Shown here in pieces: positions 49,604-63,799 of a stretch of 64,000 bases of DNA (position 1 is its first letter; the number at the start of each line of letters is the position of its first letter). The stretch spans positions 27,501 to 91,500 of the forward strand of contig JAXCGZ010007696.1 in the NCBI GenBank assembly GCA_037179515.1, read 5' to 3'. The position numbers were made by a program, and so were the translations under genes. This DNA comes from Halocaridina rubra. Its lineage: Eukaryota; Arthropoda; Malacostraca; Decapoda; Atyidae. The notes under the pieces are model-generated. The model searched no databases and had not been told where the DNA came from. It worked only from the letters and a program-made list of their open reading frames with translations.

Positions 49604-50051
49604 AAAATCACCTGCAGCGATCGAAAGAACATATGAAACCGTTGTGAACTATGCAAGGAAATTAAGATTGTTATCTCGGCTTCCTTGACAACTAACCTTT
49701 CTCAATTTAACACAGGCACTATAATTTAACTGGAAAATGCAATGCTATTGAGTGAGATTCTAGAGACAAAGTAGTTAATAGTATTAATAAGCAAACCGAA
49801 ATTTTCTTGTAGAAAAATTATTGTAAAAACTGACGGAAATTAATAAGCAGTACACGCATGCAAACGGCTCTTTATGTGTTCATATTTGCTCTTTAATTTC
49901 TTCTGATGACATCGTAAATTCAAAGTACTGTATACTTATAAGCAAAATGCACTTGACACCAAGTCATCCAACACAGTTTTTCTCTCCCCAAATTGTAAGG
50001 TCAACAACAAACATAAAAAAAAAAGAACAAAAATGAGAGTTTTCCTCAGAG

Positions 50052-50285
50052 CCAAGACAAAGCCTCCTGGCTAGTGCAGCGTTAATGCGCTGGCCTTGCA
50101 TTCGCGAGGTCGACAGATCACGCCTCGTCCAGGCAAGAGCTTAAGCTGCTTACTTGGGAGGTTACTGCTGTGCCTGGGCACCACAGTGGGGGATTGGGGC
50201 CTGTGCCGGCTGGCGACCGCCCTATGGGTCCTCCATGACCCGTTCAACCCATCCGTGGGTGGAGATTCTTAAAAAAAAAAAAAAA
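50052..50285 (+). mobile_element. tRNA-derived SINE with poly(A)
   Basis: A box A-like GGCTAGTGCAGCGTTAATGC is followed after a short spacer by a box B-like GGTCGACAGATCACGCC, then a GC-rich body (GGCACCACAGTGGGGGATTG) and an A run at 50271-50285. The promoter boxes are degenerate. Confidence 0.6.
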
Positions 50286-50651
50286 TAGGTGTACTGTAAC
50301 CGAGTCCCTTTGGAAGAGTTAAAAAATACAAAATCTCTGCCTGAATGTAATCCACGCAAACGCAAAAGATGTGCCACTGAATACTTTTTATGAGTACAAA
50401 AAGACAGACACTCAACGCGTATTTTCCCACAGCTATTTGAAACAAAGACAAAGAATGGGGGGGGGAGGAAATGTGGTGGTTAATATTAGCCGTCAGAATG
50501 ATCAATGTACAAAACTTCAAGGGTACGAATTAACAGAGTAACGGAAAATAGTCTATAAATAAAGAAAAAAATCCATGCTTTGATATTTTAATAGCAATAA
50601 GGACATGCAGAACCAAAAAAGAAAAACATTACCACAATAAGATACAAACGA

Positions 50652-50755
<104 letters not shown>

Positions 50756-50954
50756 AACGAACAAGGTTAATGAAGCCTAACTAATATGCAATGAGAAACT
50801 CTCAACATTTTCCCTGCCTATGATGAATACATGACATCTTTGTTGAAATTTTGAATGAGTTGTTATCATGCATAAATGGAAAAAAATCGTATAATATTGT
50901 TGTAGCTTATATATAAAACAATTATAGGGGTATGTCTAAGAACAAGATAACAGC

Positions 50955-50955
<1 letters not shown>

Positions 50956-51017
<62 letters not shown>

Positions 51018-51506
51018 TTACCTAATTGTGTTTACGGGAAAGAGCCCAAAGCTCGTATCTTCCCGTCTCCTGATCGGTTCCATTTTAGACTTAGTGATAC
51101 TTATCATACCTGTCCTTAAAACTATGGATTGAGATAGCATTAACTACCTCCTCGCTTAGCGAATTCCAATTATCAACTACTCTTACACTGAAAAAGTTTT
51201 TCCTTACATCCTGCAAAGAAGTGTGTGTGTGTGTGTGTGTGATTACCTAATTGTGATTACCTAATTGTGTTTACGGGAAAGAGCCCAAAGCTCGTATCTT
51301 CCCGTCTCCTGATCGGTTCCATTTTTAGACTTAGTGATACTTATCATACCTGTCCTTAAAACTATGGATTGAGATAGCATTAACTACCTCCTCGCTTAGC
51401 GAATTCCAATTATCAACTACTCTTACACTGAAAAAGTATTTCCTTACATCCTGCAAACAAGTTTTCTTACGAAGCTTCAAACTATGTGTGTGTGTGTGTG
51501 TGTGTG
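50956..51506 (-). mobile_element. Two short CR1-like LINE 3' fragments separated by (GT)n
   Basis: (GT)n 50956-51017, then a LINE 3' fragment to 51218, (GT)n again at 51219-51240, a second fragment to 51483, and (GT)n 51484-51506. Each fragment begins (on the + strand) GATTACCTAATTG, then GAAAGAGCCCAAAGCTCGTA, the reverse of the family 3' UTR. On the - strand the [21 protein letters not shown]-terminus is readable. Confidence 0.88.
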
Positions 51507-51509
51507 TAT

Positions 51510-52417
51510 GGAAGCTTAAAGAAGCCGAAGAGAATGAAGAGGGCAAAAGGGGACGGACGATAAGAGTAAAGCGGTCGTAGTCTGATGGTGAAAATGACTT
51601 TTTGAGCCGGATGTGCGACTGGGTTTGTGTGCAAATGAGCTTCATGTCGGTTTGTGTACATGTTTCCCTCATCCATAAAAAAGTTCTTTTTCTCACTCAT
51701 TAGTTGTCCAAGGCTCCAACTGGAGCCAGGAAATTCCACCGGAGGACCATAATAATCGTTTTCTGAGATGCAAATTTACTTCTTGGATGAAACATGTACG
51801 AGGAAGAAAGAGCCTCAACTACGAAAGAAAAATGGCCTCTGGACAACAGGGGAAATAATAGCCTAACAACATATGATAAAGTCGATTGTCTAAAAGTATA
51901 ATAATACAATTTGAAATTTCTTATGGCTTGAGCTCATCACATATATTGAAAAATTTACATAGACATTTCTTAGATACAACACGGTATCAATCAGTAAATA
52001 AACTTCATATTTCTATCTGATATCAATGGAAATTGTAGATTAAAAATGAAGAATTGACTTTCAAAATTGTAACTACGAATGAGGTGGATTTAAAGACAAA
52101 ATCTAAATCTGCCTGGCCAACGCTGGATTCGGTGCAACCTCGGGGGGTGTCAGGCAGGGCATTTTCAGCCTCAAGTAATTTACAACACTTGCTTATAAAT
52201 AAATAGAAAATGTCCGATCCTATAAAGGTTTACCAAAGATATGAGATATATTCTCTCAACCCTATTTTAATGACAAATATGTAACAGTGTTATAGCACCA
52301 TCATCATCATCACGTTGAAGTTCGGAGTGTACTGAATACCTCCTCAAGGAAATAAATTTTGCTCTCTGAGAATTGAAATATATAAATATATAAGAAACGA
52401 AACTAACGACATCCCCC

Positions 52418-52419
<2 letters not shown>
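51510..52419. other. Unique sequence, no gene seen
   Basis: Moderate GC near 51510-51850, then AT-rich. No splice-bounded open frame or known repeat was recognised. Confidence 0.5.

Positions 52420-52503
<84 letters not shown>
52420..52503. repeat. (TA)n microsatellite
   Basis: About 84 bp of TA bordering the SINE cluster on its left. Confidence 0.97.
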
Positions 52504-52504
52504 C

Positions 52505-53292
52505 TTTTTTGTCCGACCGGGACTTGAACCTAGGACTTATAATTACTATGTCAAGGCGCTACCAACTACATCACAGAAGGTTAAAAGGAATCCAACCTTA
52601 TAGCTTTTATCTGCTATACTTAGGAATGGACACATTCAATCTGAATGCCCCTATGTTCATTTACAGATTCCCCAACCTCACTCGTGGCTTAATTTTCGCA
52701 TTTAACTCCACTCCCAATCTCATTCTGGACCGACAATAATCAAATAAGCACATTACATATGTGAAAACATGAATAATTTTTTACCCCGACCGGGACTTGA
52801 ACCTAGTACTTATAATTACTAAGTCAAGGCGCTAGTAACTACACCACAGAATGCGTTCATTCCTAAGTGTAGCAGATATAAGCTATAAGGTTGGATTCCT
52901 TTTAACCTTCTGTGGTGTAGTTGGTAGCGCCTTGACTTAGTAATTATAAGTCCTAGGTTCAAGTCCCGGTCGGGGTAAAAAATTATTTATGTTTTCACAT
53001 ATGTAATGTGCTTATTTGATTATTGTTGGTCCCGAATGAGATTGTGAGTTGAATTAAATGCGAAAATGAAGCCACGAGTGAGGTTGGGGAAACTGTAATA
53101 TAAACATAGTGGCATTCAGAGAGAATGCGTTCATTCCTAAGTATAGCAGATATAGGCTATAAGGTTGGATTCCTTTTAACCTTTTGTGGTGTAGTTGGTA
53201 GCGCCTTGACTTAGTATTTATAAGTCCTAGGTTCAAGTCCCGGTCGGAGTAAAAAATGATTCATGTTTTCACATATGTAATGTGCTTATTTG

Positions 53293-53293
<1 letters not shown>
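52505..53293. mobile_element. Cluster of four tRNA-derived SINE heads in inverted arrangement
   Basis: Cores at 52509-52585 (-), 52785-52856 (-), 52903-52977 (+) and 53176-53252 (+) share box A-like TGTAGTTGGTAGCGCC and box B-like GGTTCAAGTCCCGGTCGG. The bodies (ACATATGTAATGTGCTTATT; GAATGCGTTCATTCCTAAG; ACTCGTGG reverse) are also shared and make a large inverted repeat. Not functional tRNAs: no acceptor pairing or clear anticodon arm. Confidence 0.72.

Positions 53294-53295
<2 letters not shown>

Positions 53296-53361
<66 letters not shown>
53296..53361. repeat. (TA)n microsatellite
   Basis: TA tract between the SINE cluster and the next SINE. Confidence 0.97.
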
Positions 53362-53657
<296 letters not shown>

Positions 53658-55999
53658 TTACCTAATTGTGTTTACGGGAAAGAGCCCAAAGCTCGTATCT
53701 TCCCGTCTCCTCATCGGTTCCATTTTATACTTAGTGATACTTATCATACCTGTCCTTAAAACTATGGATTGAGATAGCATTAACTACCTCCTCGCTTAGC
53801 CAATTCCAATTATCAACTACTCTTACACTGAAAAAGTATTTCCTTACATCCTGCGAAGAAGTTTTCTTACGAAGCTTCAAACTATGAACTCTAGTTCTAG
53901 AGCCAGCCACATCAAAATATCGATCCCTATCCACTCTATCATAACCATGAAGGAATTTAAAGACTGTCACCATATCCCCCCTCACTCTTCTAGCTTCCAG
54001 TGATGGTAAGTCTAATTCCCTCAGCCTCTCATCATAACTGAGATTGCGTATTTCTGGCACCAGTTTCGTGGCATGTCTTTGACCTTTTTCAAGCTTAGCT
54101 ATGTGCTTTTTCAAGTGCGGATTCCAAAAGGGGGCTGCATATTCGAGTTTTGGCCTCACATAGGTTACATAAATATTTCTGAACATTTCCTTGTCCATGT
54201 GCCTGAAGGCTACCCCTACATTTGATAAGAATGCATATGCTGCCCTTACTATGCCATTTACATGTATTTCTGGAGACAAATCTGCCAGTATGCTTACTCC
54301 TAGATCTCTCTCATTTTCTGTCTCTTGAAGTTGTACTCCAGCCACCGAGTAGTCAAGCTTGGGCCTTCTTGCACTTGTACCCATTCTCATTACCTTACAT
54401 TTTGAAGTATTGAATTTCATTAGCCACTTTTCTGACCACTCATGCAGATTATTTAGATCCTCCTGAAGTTCTCTACCATTGTTCTCGTTTTTTACTTTCT
54501 TCACAATCTTTGCATCATCTGCAAACATATTCATGAATAAATTTACAGACTCTGGTAGGTCATTTACATATACAAGGAACAAAAGTGGCCCTAAAACTGA
54601 ACCCTGTGGAACTCTACTACTAACTCTTCTCCATTTAGACACTGAGTGTCTTACTCTAACCCTCTGTTCCCTTCCTTCTAAGTAAGTTTTTATCCATTCC
54701 AAAACATTTCCACCTATCCTAGCCATTGATTGCAGCTTCCTAATAAGTCTCCCATGTGGAACAGTGTCAAACGCTTTCTGGAAGTCTAGGAATATGCAAT
54801 CTGCCCAGCCCTCTCTTTCCTGTAAGATTTGGCTTACCTCATCATAAAATTCTAATAAGTTTGTTACTGTTGATCTACCTTCTCTGAAGCCATGTTGCCT
54901 CACTGACAAAAAGTTGAAGGATTCCAAGTGATGAGAGATATGTTTCCTTAGTAGTTTCTCCATAACTTTGCAAACTATGCTGGTCAAGGAAACTGGTCTA
55001 TAGTTCAGAGCCGTATCCCTCCTTCCCTTTTTGAAGATAGGTATCACATTTGCTTGTTTCCAGCATCTTGGAATCTCCCCCGACTCCAGTGACTCCTTAA
55101 ATATGATACTTAGTGCCACTGATATTGTGTTTGCGCATTTTTTAAGCACATGAGGGGATATGTCATCGGGACCTGTAGCTTTATGAACATCTAAATCCAT
55201 CAGCGCTTTGCATACCTCTGTGGCTATAAGGTTGATGTTCTCTAATACCGGCCCTTGAGCTTCTATCACTGTAATCTGAGGGGGTGGGGTATTTTCTACT
55301 GTAAATACTGACTGAAACTCCTTGTTCAATTCTTTGCAGATCTCTTCATCCGTCTCAGTGATGCTTCCATCCGCTCTCTTTAGCCTTAAAACCTGTTCTT
55401 TTACCTTCAGTTTTCCTCTGATAAAGCTGTGGAAAAGCTTGGGACTTTCTTTAGCCTTCCTGGTGATGTCCCTCTCATAGTCTCTCTCTGCCTCTCTCCT
55501 TTTACTTAGGTAGTCATTTCTTGCTTTTTTGTAGGTTTGCCAGGCATTTATGTTTTTTCTCCTCCTATACCTTTTCCAGCATTTGTCTCTCCACTCCTTT
55601 GCTCTTTTACACCCATTATCGAACCATTTCTCTCTGGCATGAATTACACCTACTTTGGTGACAGGTATGCAGCAATCTACTATCTTCCCATATTTCTCAC
55701 AAAAGATGTCATACATTTCTTGTACAGATTTGTTGTAAAATAAGGTTCTCCAGTCAATAACTGCAAAAAGCTCATTCATTTTGATGTAATCGCCTTTCCG
55801 ATAGTTCCTCCTCATGTCCTCAGTACCTCTACTCTCAGGAAGAATATCTTCAATGATATACTCCATCAACAACACACAGTGGTCACTCTTTCCAATTGGT
55901 GGTTCATACTCAATTTTTTCAATATCCAACACATTATCTGTGAACACTAGATCAAGTAGTGATGGCTCATCCCCACCCCTGGCCCTTGTTGGTTCCATA
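53658..55999 (-). mobile_element. CR1-like LINE copy A, 5'-truncated with intact 755-codon frame
   Basis: A single open frame (55998-53731) encodes the end of an AP-endonuclease domain (SLLDLVFTDNVLDIEKIEYE, then GKSDH) followed by the RT. Motifs in order: HKATGPDDISPHVLKKCA, WKQANVIPIFKKGRRDTALN, YRPVSLTSIVCKVMEKLL, QHGFREGRSTVTNLLEF, FLDFQKAFDTVPHGRLI (catalytic Asp), VPQGSVLGPLLFLVYVNDLP and NMFADDAKIVKK (catalytic DD). A thumb/C-terminal region ends DNWNWLSEEVVNAISIHSFK. Full-length CR1 proteins also have a complete endonuclease, cut off here at residue MEPTRARG. The 3' UTR ends CACAATTAGGTAATCACAC. The clade (CR1/jockey group) is inferred. Confidence 0.88.
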
Positions 56000-56442
56000 C
56001 GTGTGATTACCTAATTGTGATTACCTAATTGTGTTTACGGGAAAGAGCCCAAAGCTCGTATCTTCCCGTCTCCTCATCGGTTCCATTTTATACTTAGTGA
56101 TACTTATCATACCTGTCCTTAAAACTATGGATTCAGATAGCATTAACTACCTCCTCGCTTAGCCAATTCCAATTATCAACTACTCTTACACTGAAAAAGT
56201 ATTTCCTTACATCCTGCGAAGAAGTTTTCTTACGAAGCTTCAAACTATGACCTCTAGTTCTAGAGCCAGCCATATCATAACCATGAAGGAATTTAAAGAC
56301 TGTCACCATATCCCCCCCTCACTCTTCTAGCTTCGAGTGATGGTAAGTCTAATTCCCTCAGCCTCTCATCATAACTGAGATTGCGTATTTCTGGCACCAG
56401 TTTCGTGGCATGTCTTTGAACTTTTTCAAGCTATTTCAAGCT
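56000..56442 (-). mobile_element. CR1-like LINE copy B (3' fragment)
   Basis: It begins with a doubled GATTACCTAATTGT unit and carries about 440 bases of the C-terminal coding end with an internal deletion after 'GAGCCAGCCATATC'. It stops abruptly at TTTCAAGCTT next to (GT)n. Confidence 0.88.
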
Positions 56443-56546
56443 TGTGTGTGTGTGTGTGATTACCTAATTGTGATTACCTAATTGTGTTTACGGGAAAGAG
56501 TCCAAAGCTTGTATCTTCCCGTCTCCTGATCGGTTCCATTTTATAC

Positions 56547-56581
<35 letters not shown>
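56443..56581 (-). mobile_element. CR1-like LINE fragment B2 with (GT)n on both sides
   Basis: Only about 90 bases of LINE 3' UTR (56460-56551) lie between GT tracts 56443-56459 and 56552-56581. It again starts with the repeated GATTACCTAATTG unit. Confidence 0.88.
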
Positions 56582-58943
56582 TTACCTAATTGATTACCTA
56601 ATTGTGTTTACGGGAAAGAGCCCAAAGCTCGTATCTTCCCGTCTCCTGATCGGTTCCATTTTAGACTTAGTGATACTTATCGTACCTGTCCTTAAAACTA
56701 TGGATTGAGATAGCATTAACTACCTCCTCGCTTAGCGAATTCCAATTATCAACTACTCTTACACTGAAAAAGTATTTCCTTACATCCTGCAAAGAAGTTT
56801 TCTTACGAAGCTTCAAACTATGACCTCTAGTTCTAGAGCCAGCCATATCGAAATATCGATCCGTATCCACTCTATCATAACCATGAAGGAATTTAAAGAC
56901 TGTCACCATATCCCCTCTTACTCTTCTAGCTTCGAGTGATGGCAAGTCTAATTCCCTCAGCCTCTCATCATAACCGAGATTGCGTATTTCTGGCACCAGT
57001 TTCGTGGCATGTCTTTGAACTTTTTCAAGCTTAGCTATGTGCTTTTTCAAGTGCGGATTCCAAAAGGGGGCTACATATTCGAGTTTTGGCCTCACATAGG
57101 TTACATAAATATTTCTGAACATTTCCTTGTCCATGTGCCTGAAGGCTACCCTTACATTTGATAAGAATGCATATGCTGCCCTTACTACGCCATTTATATG
57201 TATTTCTGGAGACAAATCTGCCAGTATGTTTACTCCTAGATCTCTCTCATTTTCTGTCTCTTGAAGTTGTACTCCAGCCACCGAGTAGTCAATCTTGGGC
57301 CTTCTTGCACTTGTACCCATTCTCATTACCTTACATTTTGAGGTATTGAATTTCATTAGCCACTTTTCTGACTAGATCCTCCTGAAGTTCTCTACCATTG
57401 TTCTCGTTTTTTACTTTCTTCACAATCTTTGCATCATCTGCAAACATATTCATGAATGAATTTACAGACTCTGGTAGGTCATTTACATATACAAGGAACA
57501 AAAGTGGCCCTAAAACTGAACCCTGTGGAACTCCACTACTAACTCTTCTCCATTCAGACACTGAGTGTCTTACTCTAACCCTCTGTTCCCTTCCTTCTAA
57601 GTAAGTTTTTATCCATTCCAAGACATTTCCACCTATTCTAGCCATTGATTGCAGCTTCCTAATAAGTCTCCCATGTGGAACAGTGTCAAACGCTTTCTGG
57701 AAGTCTAGGAATATGCAATCTGCCCAGCCCTCTCTTTCCTGTAAGATTTGGCTTACCTCATCATAAAATTCTAATAAGTTTGTTACTGTTGATCTACCTT
57801 CTCTGAAGCCATGTTGCCTCACTGACAAAAAGTTGAAGGATTCCAAGTGAAGAGAGATATGTTTCCTTAGTAGTTTCTCCATAACTTTGCAAACTATGCT
57901 GGTCAAGGAAACTGGTCTATAGTTCAGAGCCGTATCCCTCCTTCCCTTTTTGAAGATAGGTATCACATTTGCTTGTTTCCAGCATCTTGGAATCTCCCCC
58001 GACTCCAGTGACTCCTTAAATATGATACTTAGTGCCACTGATATTGTGTTTGCGCATTTTTTAAGCACATGAGGGGATATGTCATCAGGACCTGTAGCTT
58101 TATGAACATCTAAATCCATCAGCGCTTTGCATACCTCTGTGGCTGTAAGGTTGATGTTCTCTAATACCGGCCCTTGAGCTTCTATCACTGCAATCTGAGG
58201 GGGTGGGGTATTTTCTACTGTAAATACTGACTGAAACTCCTTGTTCAATTCTTTGCAGATCTCTTCGTCCGTCTCAGTGATGCTTCCATCCGCTCTCTTT
58301 AGCCTTAAAACCTGTTCTTTTACCTTCAGTTTTCCTCTGATAAAGCTGTGGAAAAGCTTGGGATTTTCTTTAGCCTTCCTGGTGATGTCCCTCTCATAAC
58401 CTCTCTCTGCCTCTCTCCTTTTACTTAGGTAGTCATTTCTTGCTCTTTTGTAGGTTTGCCAGGCATTTATGTTTTTTCTCCTCCTATACCTTTTCCAGCA
58501 TTTGTCTCTCCACTCCTTAGCTCTTTTACACCCATTATCGAACCATTTCTCTCTGGCATGAATTACACCTACTTTGGTGACAGGTATGCATATTTCTCAC
58601 AAAAGATGTCATACATTTCTTGTACAGATTTGTTGTAAAATAAGGTTCTCCAGTCAATAACTGCAAAAAGCTCATTCATTTTGATGTAATCTCCTTTCCG
58701 ATAGTTCCTCCTCATGTCCTCAGTGCCTCTACTCTCAGGAAGAATATCTTCAATGATATACTCCATCAACAACACACAGTGGTCACTCTTTCCAATTGGT
58801 GGTTCATACTCAATATTTTCAATATCCAACACATTATCTGTGAACACTAGATCAAGTAGTGATGGCTCATCCCCACCCCTGGCTCTTGTTGGTTCCATTA
58901 CATGTTGGTGTAGGAAATTCCCTTGTACGCAATCTAGGAATCT
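56582..58943 (-). mobile_element. CR1-like LINE copy C, nearly identical to copy A but broken
   Basis: Reading frames 58898-58569, 58248-57331 and 57356-56667 align with copy A. A deletion of about 16 bases at 57372 and one of about 19 bases near 58586 shift the frame. RT motifs FLDFQKAFDTVPHGRLI, SGVPQGSVLGPLLFLVYVND and NMFADDAKIVKK are all present. Its 5' end reaches slightly further than copy A (RFLDCVQGNFLHQHVMEPTR), then stops at (GT)n. Confidence 0.88.
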
Positions 58944-58997
<54 letters not shown>

Positions 58998-59216
58998 TAC
59001 CTAATTGTGCTTACGGGAAAGAGCCCCAACTCGAAACTTTTCGTCTCCTGGTCGATTCCATTTTGTACTTAGTGATATTATCATACTTGTCATTAAAACT
59101 ATGGATTGAGTTAGGCTTAACTACCTCCTCGCTTAGCGAATTCCAATTATCAACTACTCTTGCACTAAAAAAAAAAAGTGCTTTCTTACATCCTGCAAAG
59201 AACTTTTCTCACGAAG
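58944..59216 (-). mobile_element. CR1-like LINE copy D with (GT)n, more diverged
   Basis: GT tract 58944-58994, then about 220 bases of 3' UTR and C-terminus. It has several differences from copies A-C (AGAGCCCCAACTCGAAAC and an A run at 59167-59177), so it is an older copy or another subfamily. It ends at (TA)n. Confidence 0.8.
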
Positions 59217-59387
<171 letters not shown>

Positions 59388-59389
59388 TT

Positions 59390-60676
<1,287 letters not shown>

Positions 60677-60677
<1 letters not shown>

Positions 60678-63600
60678 CCAAGCCCGGGTAAATGGGGAGG
60701 GTTGGCAGCAGGAAGGGCATCCAGCCATAAAAAATTTGCCAAAACCAAAATATGGCCAGTACAGATAACGAGAATAGTCACCATGCTAGGGCGTTCCCCG
60801 TAGGCAACTCGTTGGGGTTTCACCTGACCCCTCCGGAAAGACAGCAAGGGCTACCCAGTCATGGGTGGGCTGTGTTAAAGAGGCAAGCTCGAGGGAGAGT
60901 GTCAGATGAGGTGTTGCGGGTGGGCACTCTTAATGTGGGGACGATGACTGGGAAGGGGCGAGAATTGGCGGACCTGATGGAGAGGAGGAGACTTGGAGTG
61001 CTGTGTGTGGACCAGGTGGAAAGGAAATAAGGCGAGGGAACTGGATGAGGGTTGCAAATTGCTCTATAGTGGAGCAAATGAGGAAGGGAGGAATGGTGTA
61101 GGAATAATACTAACCAAAGACCTGAAGGAAAGCTTACTTGGTGTGAATAGCAAAGAGTGACAGAATTATGAGTTTAAAGCTGGGACTGGGAGAAACGGTA
61201 GTCAATGTGGTATGTGCCTATGCCCCACAAACTGGTTGTACAGCAGAGGAGAGGGATGTATGTTGGGAGGAGATGGACCAGGAGCTTAGAACAATTCCTA
61301 TAAGGGAGAGGGTAATTTTGGGAGGAGATCTAAATGGCCACTTGGGAATTTGGAGGGCTGGGATAGGTAGAGTTCATGGGGGCTGCGGGATGGGCGAGAG
61401 AACATGAGGGGGGAAAGAGAGTGATTGATTGTGCAGTGGCATTTGATCTGGCATTGGTCAACACATTCTTTGAGAAAAAGGAAAACATATTGATTACATA
61501 CAGTAGTGGTGGGAGGGAAAGCCAGATAGATTTATTGTTGTATAGGAGAGACCATCTGAAGGAGAGTAGCAACTGTAAAGTAATAAATGGGGAGAGAGTA
61601 GCAGTGCAACACAGGATAGTAGTAGCTGATTGCAGGCACATGAAATGTAGGAAAAGTAAGAAGCCGAGGACTGGACTCAAAGATAAAGTGGAGGAGATTG
61701 GAAGATGCAGAGCTGAGAGCTATGTTTAAGGGAAGAGTGTTGGAAGTGATAAGGTTGCATGAGGATGTACAAAAATGGTGTACAGGAATAGTATGGTGAT
61801 TTTGATGGTTGGTGAGGAGGTACTTGGAAAGTCATCAGGAAGGAAACCCCAAATGATAAAGAGTCATTGTGGTGGAATGAGGAAGTGCAAGAATGGGTGA
61901 AGAACAAGAAAGAAGGTAAGAAAAGGGCAGATTTATCAGGGCTTGGAGCAGGATAAAGAAGAGTACAAGCAAGCAAAGAAGGAGGCAAGGAGAACAGTAG
62001 CAAAAGCAAAGGTAGGGACATATGAATGAAGTCTATGAAGAGCTGGAAACACAAGAAGGAGAGAAGAAAATATTGCGAATTGCCAAGGCCCGAGATGCTG
62101 CATTCAAGGACTTGACCCAAGCAAGACAAATAAAGGATAACAACGGAGTAGTTCTAGCAGAAGAGGATGAAATAAAAAGCAGATGGGAAACTTAATTTGA
62201 AGGATTACTAAATGAAGAGAACCCAAGAGCAGTATTTGAAGATGGACTTCCAAATGAAGCAGTTACAACAACAGTGACTAGAAGAGAGGTAGAGCGGGCA
62301 GTAAGAAAAATGAAAAATGGAGAGGCAGCAGGACCTGATAAGATGCCAGTGGAGGTATGGAAGAGTTTTGGAGAGGAAGGCATAGATATCTTGTGGGACT
62401 TAATGCAAGAGGAGTGGAGAGGAAGCCTAATCATCCCAATCTATAAAGGGAAGGGAGACACTCAGGAGTGTTGAAACTATAGAGGTATAAAGTTGTTAAG
62501 TCATACTATGAAGATCTGGGAGAAGATCATAGAGAGGAGACTCAGAGAGGAAACGACAATTGTGGATGAACAGTTTGGCTTCATGCCTATAAGAGGGACA
62601 GTGGATACCATATTTGCCTTGAGACAAATGATGGAAAAGCATCGGAAGAAACAGAAAGGACTGCATATGGTCTTTCTTGACCTGGAAAAGGTATATGATC
62701 GAGTACCACGTCAAGAGGTGTGGAGGTGTATTAGAGAAAAGGGAGTCCCCGAGAAATATGTAAGAATCATCCAAAATATGTATGAGAGGGCAGAGGCAAA
62801 TGTTAAGAGCAGTGTGGGCTTGACGAAAAGGCTCTCAGTAAATGTTGGTCTGTATCAAGGGTCAGCTTTGAGTCCATATCTATTATATCTGGTCTTGGAT
62901 GTAGTAACCCAGGGTATTAGAGATCAGTCACCATGGTGTATGCTCTTTGCAGATGACATTTTACTGTAGCAATAGACGAGAGTTAGTGGAGGAGAAGCTT
63001 GAGGAGTGGAGAAGAGTGATAGAGGATAGAGAACTGAAAATCAGCAGGAAGAAGACAAAGTACTTGAGGTTGAGAGATGATGAGGATGGGGAGGTCAATT
63101 TGCAGAGGGAAGTGTTGAAAAGAGTTGAAAAGTTCAAGTATTTGGGATCAAAAGTACCGGAGGATGGTGACCTAGAGTCAGAAATAACCCACAGAATACA
63201 AGCAGGATGGACAGACTGGAAGAAAGTGCCTGGGGTGCTGTGCGACAGGGGAATAGAGATTAAGTTGAGGGGTAAAGTGCATAAGACAGTTGTGAGACCT
63301 GCGATGATGTATGGAGCAGAGACATGAGCAATAAAGAAGACACAATAGAAAAAACTGGATGTGGCAGAGATGAGGATGTTGAGATGGATGTGTGGGGTGA
63401 CAAGAAGTGATAAGTTCAGAAAAGAGGTAATTAGAGGTACCTCAAAAGTTAGAGAAATATCAGATAAGATACAAGAAAGTAGACTAAGATGGTATGGTCA
63501 TGTTGTTAGGAGGGATGAACAGTATGTTGGGAGGAGGAGGATGGAAATGGATATACAGGGTAGGAGAACGAGAGGGAGACCAAAGCGTAGGTGGATGGAT

Positions 63601-63733
63601 TGCATCAATGACGACCTGAGGTCTAAAGTTTTATTGGGTGATGAGGTATGGGACAGAAACAAATGGAGAAAACTGGCCAGAAACATCGACCCCACAGAAA
63701 AGTGGGAAAAGATGTAGACGAAGAAGAAGAAGA

Positions 63734-63735
<2 letters not shown>
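60677..63735 (+). mobile_element. RTE-like LINE, near full length but decayed
   Basis: The 5' part starts 'AGCCCGGGTAAATGGGGAGG'. Endonuclease pieces: LRVGTLNVGTMTGKGRELAD (60900), VVNVVCAYAPQTGCTAEERD with ILGGDLNGHLG (61168-61407), and YSSGGRESQIDLLLYRRDHL (about 61500). RT pieces: VRKMKNGEAAGPDKMPVEVW (62300), VDEQFGFMPIRGTVDTIFAL, VFLDLEKVYDRVPRQEVWRC (catalytic Asp), YQGSALSPYLLYLVLDV and MLFADDILL (62940, catalytic DD). C-terminus LRWYGHVVRRDEQ and RGRPKRRWMDCINDDL (63361-63717). Stops and frameshifts separate these. It ends in a (GAA)n-like run, then (TA)n. Confidence 0.85.

Positions 63736-63797
<62 letters not shown>
63736..63797. repeat. (TA)n microsatellite
   Basis: TA tract between the RTE-like LINE and the next repeat. 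Confidence 0.96.

Positions 63798-63799
<2 letters not shown>

Noticed and set aside
52903..52977. Possible tRNA gene
   Set aside because: Box A and B are recognisable, but the acceptor stem and anticodon arm do not pair well, and four near-identical copies with shared non-tRNA bodies mark it as a SINE.
61677..62129. 150-codon - strand frame, hydrophobic
   Set aside because: Antisense shadow of the RTE-like LINE linker region between endonuclease and RT.
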